From the NCBI GenBank assembly GCA_963971285.1, contig OZ020265.1, positions 4,132,270-4,196,269 on the forward strand: a stretch of 64,000 nt of DNA, given 5' to 3'. The DNA is from Astropecten irregularis (lineage: Eukaryota; Echinodermata; Asteroidea; Paxillosida; Astropectinidae). Positions 62,707-64,000 of this stretch are shown piece by piece. Each line of letters begins with the position of its first letter. Position 1 is the stretch's first letter. The position numbers and the translations under genes are program-made. Below the pieces are notes generated by a model. It ran no database searches. It was not told the DNA's origin and was given only the letters and a program-made list of their open reading frames with translations.

Positions 62707-64000
62707 TCAACAAAGAGTAAAGTTATGTGTTAGTAGCTCTATATGGTCTGATAACAACGCCTGCTTGAGGGCCTTAAGAAATTGAGGAAGGGAGTCCAGA
62801 ACCGCAGAGTCTTTAATCCGTTGTGGAACGGAATTCCATATTCTTGGGAAACTGCGGGTAGGTGAATGAAACAATGCTTGTGTGCCGGATGGAAGATGGT
62901 GGAATGTCAGCGAATCAAGGTGGCGTGGATTGACAAAAACATTATTACTGATTACCTCACAATTACATACACCAGATAAACATTTAAACACAAATGAGCA
63001 AAGTAAGTATTGTCTTCGGGAAGACAAAGAGGACCAGTTAAGCCGGTCAAGCCTGTCCTCATATGCCATCTCTCCTCGCCGTTGTTTGAGGGCAATACGG
63101 GTTGCTGAACGTTGCACACGCTCAATCAGCTGTTCTTGTGAAAGGGTGTGCAGGCCCCAGCAAGGGATGCCATATTCCAGGACAGGCAAGACAAGCGACT
63201 TGTACAAAGTGAAAAATGCACGTGAGGATGAACCTCCAGCAACTAAACGAATAAAACCTAGAAGACGATTGGCACGAGAAACAATGGCGTTAACATGAGA
63301 ATTCCAAGTGAGATCTGAGCTAATGGTGATTCCTAAGTACTGAACAGACGAGGAGGCTGCTAATGGAGAATTCCCAAGACTGTAAGTAGGAGGATGGATA
63401 TTTCTGCTACGAGTTATGTGCATAACCTTAGTTTTTGAAGGATTGAAAATCATATGATTACGCAGTGACCAATCTAAAACCTTATTAAGATCAGTCTGGA
63501 GATGATGCTCGTCTATCTGTGAATATATTACACGAAAGAGCAGCGCATCATCGGCAAACATAACACAACTAGAAGAAACATTGGAAGAGATATCATTAAC
63601 AAATAAGTTGAACAAAGTAGGACCTAAGACACTCCCTTGTGGGACACCAGAGGAAACATCTGCCCAAGACGAGGCACTACCCTGGAATATCACACGCTGC
63701 TTACGGTTTGTTAAGAAAGATCTGAACCAATGCCACACGGTACCTCGGATGTTAAAACTTGAAGCCAGTTTCTCAAGCAGGGCACCGTGCGGCATCCTGT
63801 CAAACGCCTTGGACATGTCCAAGAAAACAGCGTCGATACGGGGAGGGCGCGGTCGGTCAAGGACAGATGCCCACTGGTGTAAAACGTTAACAAGTTGAGT
63901 TACACAGCTACGATGTTTTGTAAAGCCATGTTGATTGCTGTTTAATAGGCCAAACATACTTGTGTGATCGGTTATGGCCGATGCGACAACTTGCTCTAGA
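62707..64000 (-). CDS. Non-LTR retrotransposon reverse transcriptase, partial (N-terminus outside window)
   Basis: RNA-directed DNA polymerase that would copy the element's own RNA at a nicked target. The frame is open to the window edge: 14 codons precede the first visible Met (63957) with no stop, so that Met is internal. Numbering from it over 416 residues: QHGFTKHRSCVTQL at 9-22; motif A VFLDMSKAFD at 44-53 with catalytic Asp47; GVPQGSVLGPTLFNLF at 104-119; motif C FADD at 134-137, the two catalytic Asp preceded by Phe-Ala instead of the commoner Tyr-Ala; NPSKTKVMHI at 172-181; YLGITI at 207-212; C-terminal LEYGIPCW at 260-267 and RVQRSATRI at 280-288. The stop is TGA at 62707-62709. No frameshift or internal stop is seen, so this part is recently active or young. 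Shorter frames on the + strand here are antisense shadows. Confidence 0.95.
   Translation of the reverse strand, partial: LEQVVASAITDHTSMFGLLNSNQHGFTKHRSCVTQLVNVLHQWASVLDRPRPPRIDAVFLDMSKAFDRMPHGALLEKLASSFNIRGTVWHWFRSFLTNRKQRVIFQGSASSWADVSSGVPQGSVLGPTLFNLFVNDISSNVSSSCVMFADDALLFRVIYSQIDEHHLQTDLNKVLDWSLRNHMIFNPSKTKVMHITRSRNIHPPTYSLGNSPLAASSSVQYLGITISSDLTWNSHVNAIVSRANRLLGFIRLVAGGSSSRAFFTLYKSLVLPVLEYGIPCWGLHTLSQEQLIERVQRSATRIALKQRRGEMAYEDRLDRLNWSSLSSRRQYLLCSFVFKCLSGVCNCEVISNNVFVNPRHLDSLTFHHLPSGTQALFHSPTRSFPRIWNSVPQRIKDSAVLDSLPQFLKALKQALLSDHIELLTHNFTLC

Larger units (their letters stand above)
62401..64000 (-). mobile_element. Non-LTR retrotransposon, 3' portion
   Basis: On the minus strand the order is the reverse transcriptase frame (64000 to 62707), about 285 bp of untranslated region, then the (TAA)n tail at 62401. 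The 5' part, where an endonuclease domain would lie, is beyond the window, so neither full length nor target-site duplication can be judged. Protein motifs point to the CR1/L2/Jockey broad group; the exact clade is uncertain. Confidence 0.9.

Noticed and set aside
62882-63298. Sense-strand frame of 138 codons in the retrotransposon
   Set aside because: It is the antisense shadow of the reverse transcriptase frame and has no family features; the same holds for 63581-63898.

Overview
This window is eukaryotic and almost entirely non-genic. Positions 1-62347 hold one uninterrupted head-to-tail macrosatellite array whose left end lies outside the window. Positions 62401-64000 hold the 3' part of a non-LTR retrotransposon on the minus strand. 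The intact animal-type CR1/Jockey-like reverse transcriptase, the splice-like signals and the large satellite point to an animal, probably an invertebrate; I cannot name the species. I see no host protein gene, rRNA, tRNA or CRISPR array.

Every array unit reads, on the + strand, A (about 930 bp) - B (about 363 bp) - M. M is a minisatellite block of 65 to 772 bp built from a 16-bp motif, GAATAGATCTGCATGT. I delimit 58 M blocks and so 58 units; M sequence totals roughly 17.8 kb, or about 1,100 copies of the 16-mer. Full A+B+M units are about 1.5-1.8 kb. Short units lack A: M runs straight into B at a shared TGTGAA.

Layout: 1-11.5 kb is a simple run of full-length units. 11.5-41 kb alternates full and short units in nested, near-identical higher-order repeats (offsets of 3761, 2216, 7951, 5018 and 2933 bp). 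41-57.5 kb contains many rearranged units (A only, A-B fusions, A cut into M) and one 241-bp MITE-like insertion at 55766-56006. 57.5-62.35 kb is made mostly of short or internally deleted units. A 53-bp non-array flank (62348-62400) separates the array from the retrotransposon tail.

The many long antisense reading frames across M are an arithmetic by-product: a 16-bp unit with no antisense stop codon is open in all three frames and gives the same 16-residue peptide each time. They are not annotated as genes. The only credible coding sequence is the retrotransposon reverse transcriptase. The strongest points for follow-up are the higher-order structure and its recurrent breakpoints, the MITE-like insertion, a duplicated exon-like island in A, and the dense TGCATG motifs of the minisatellite.
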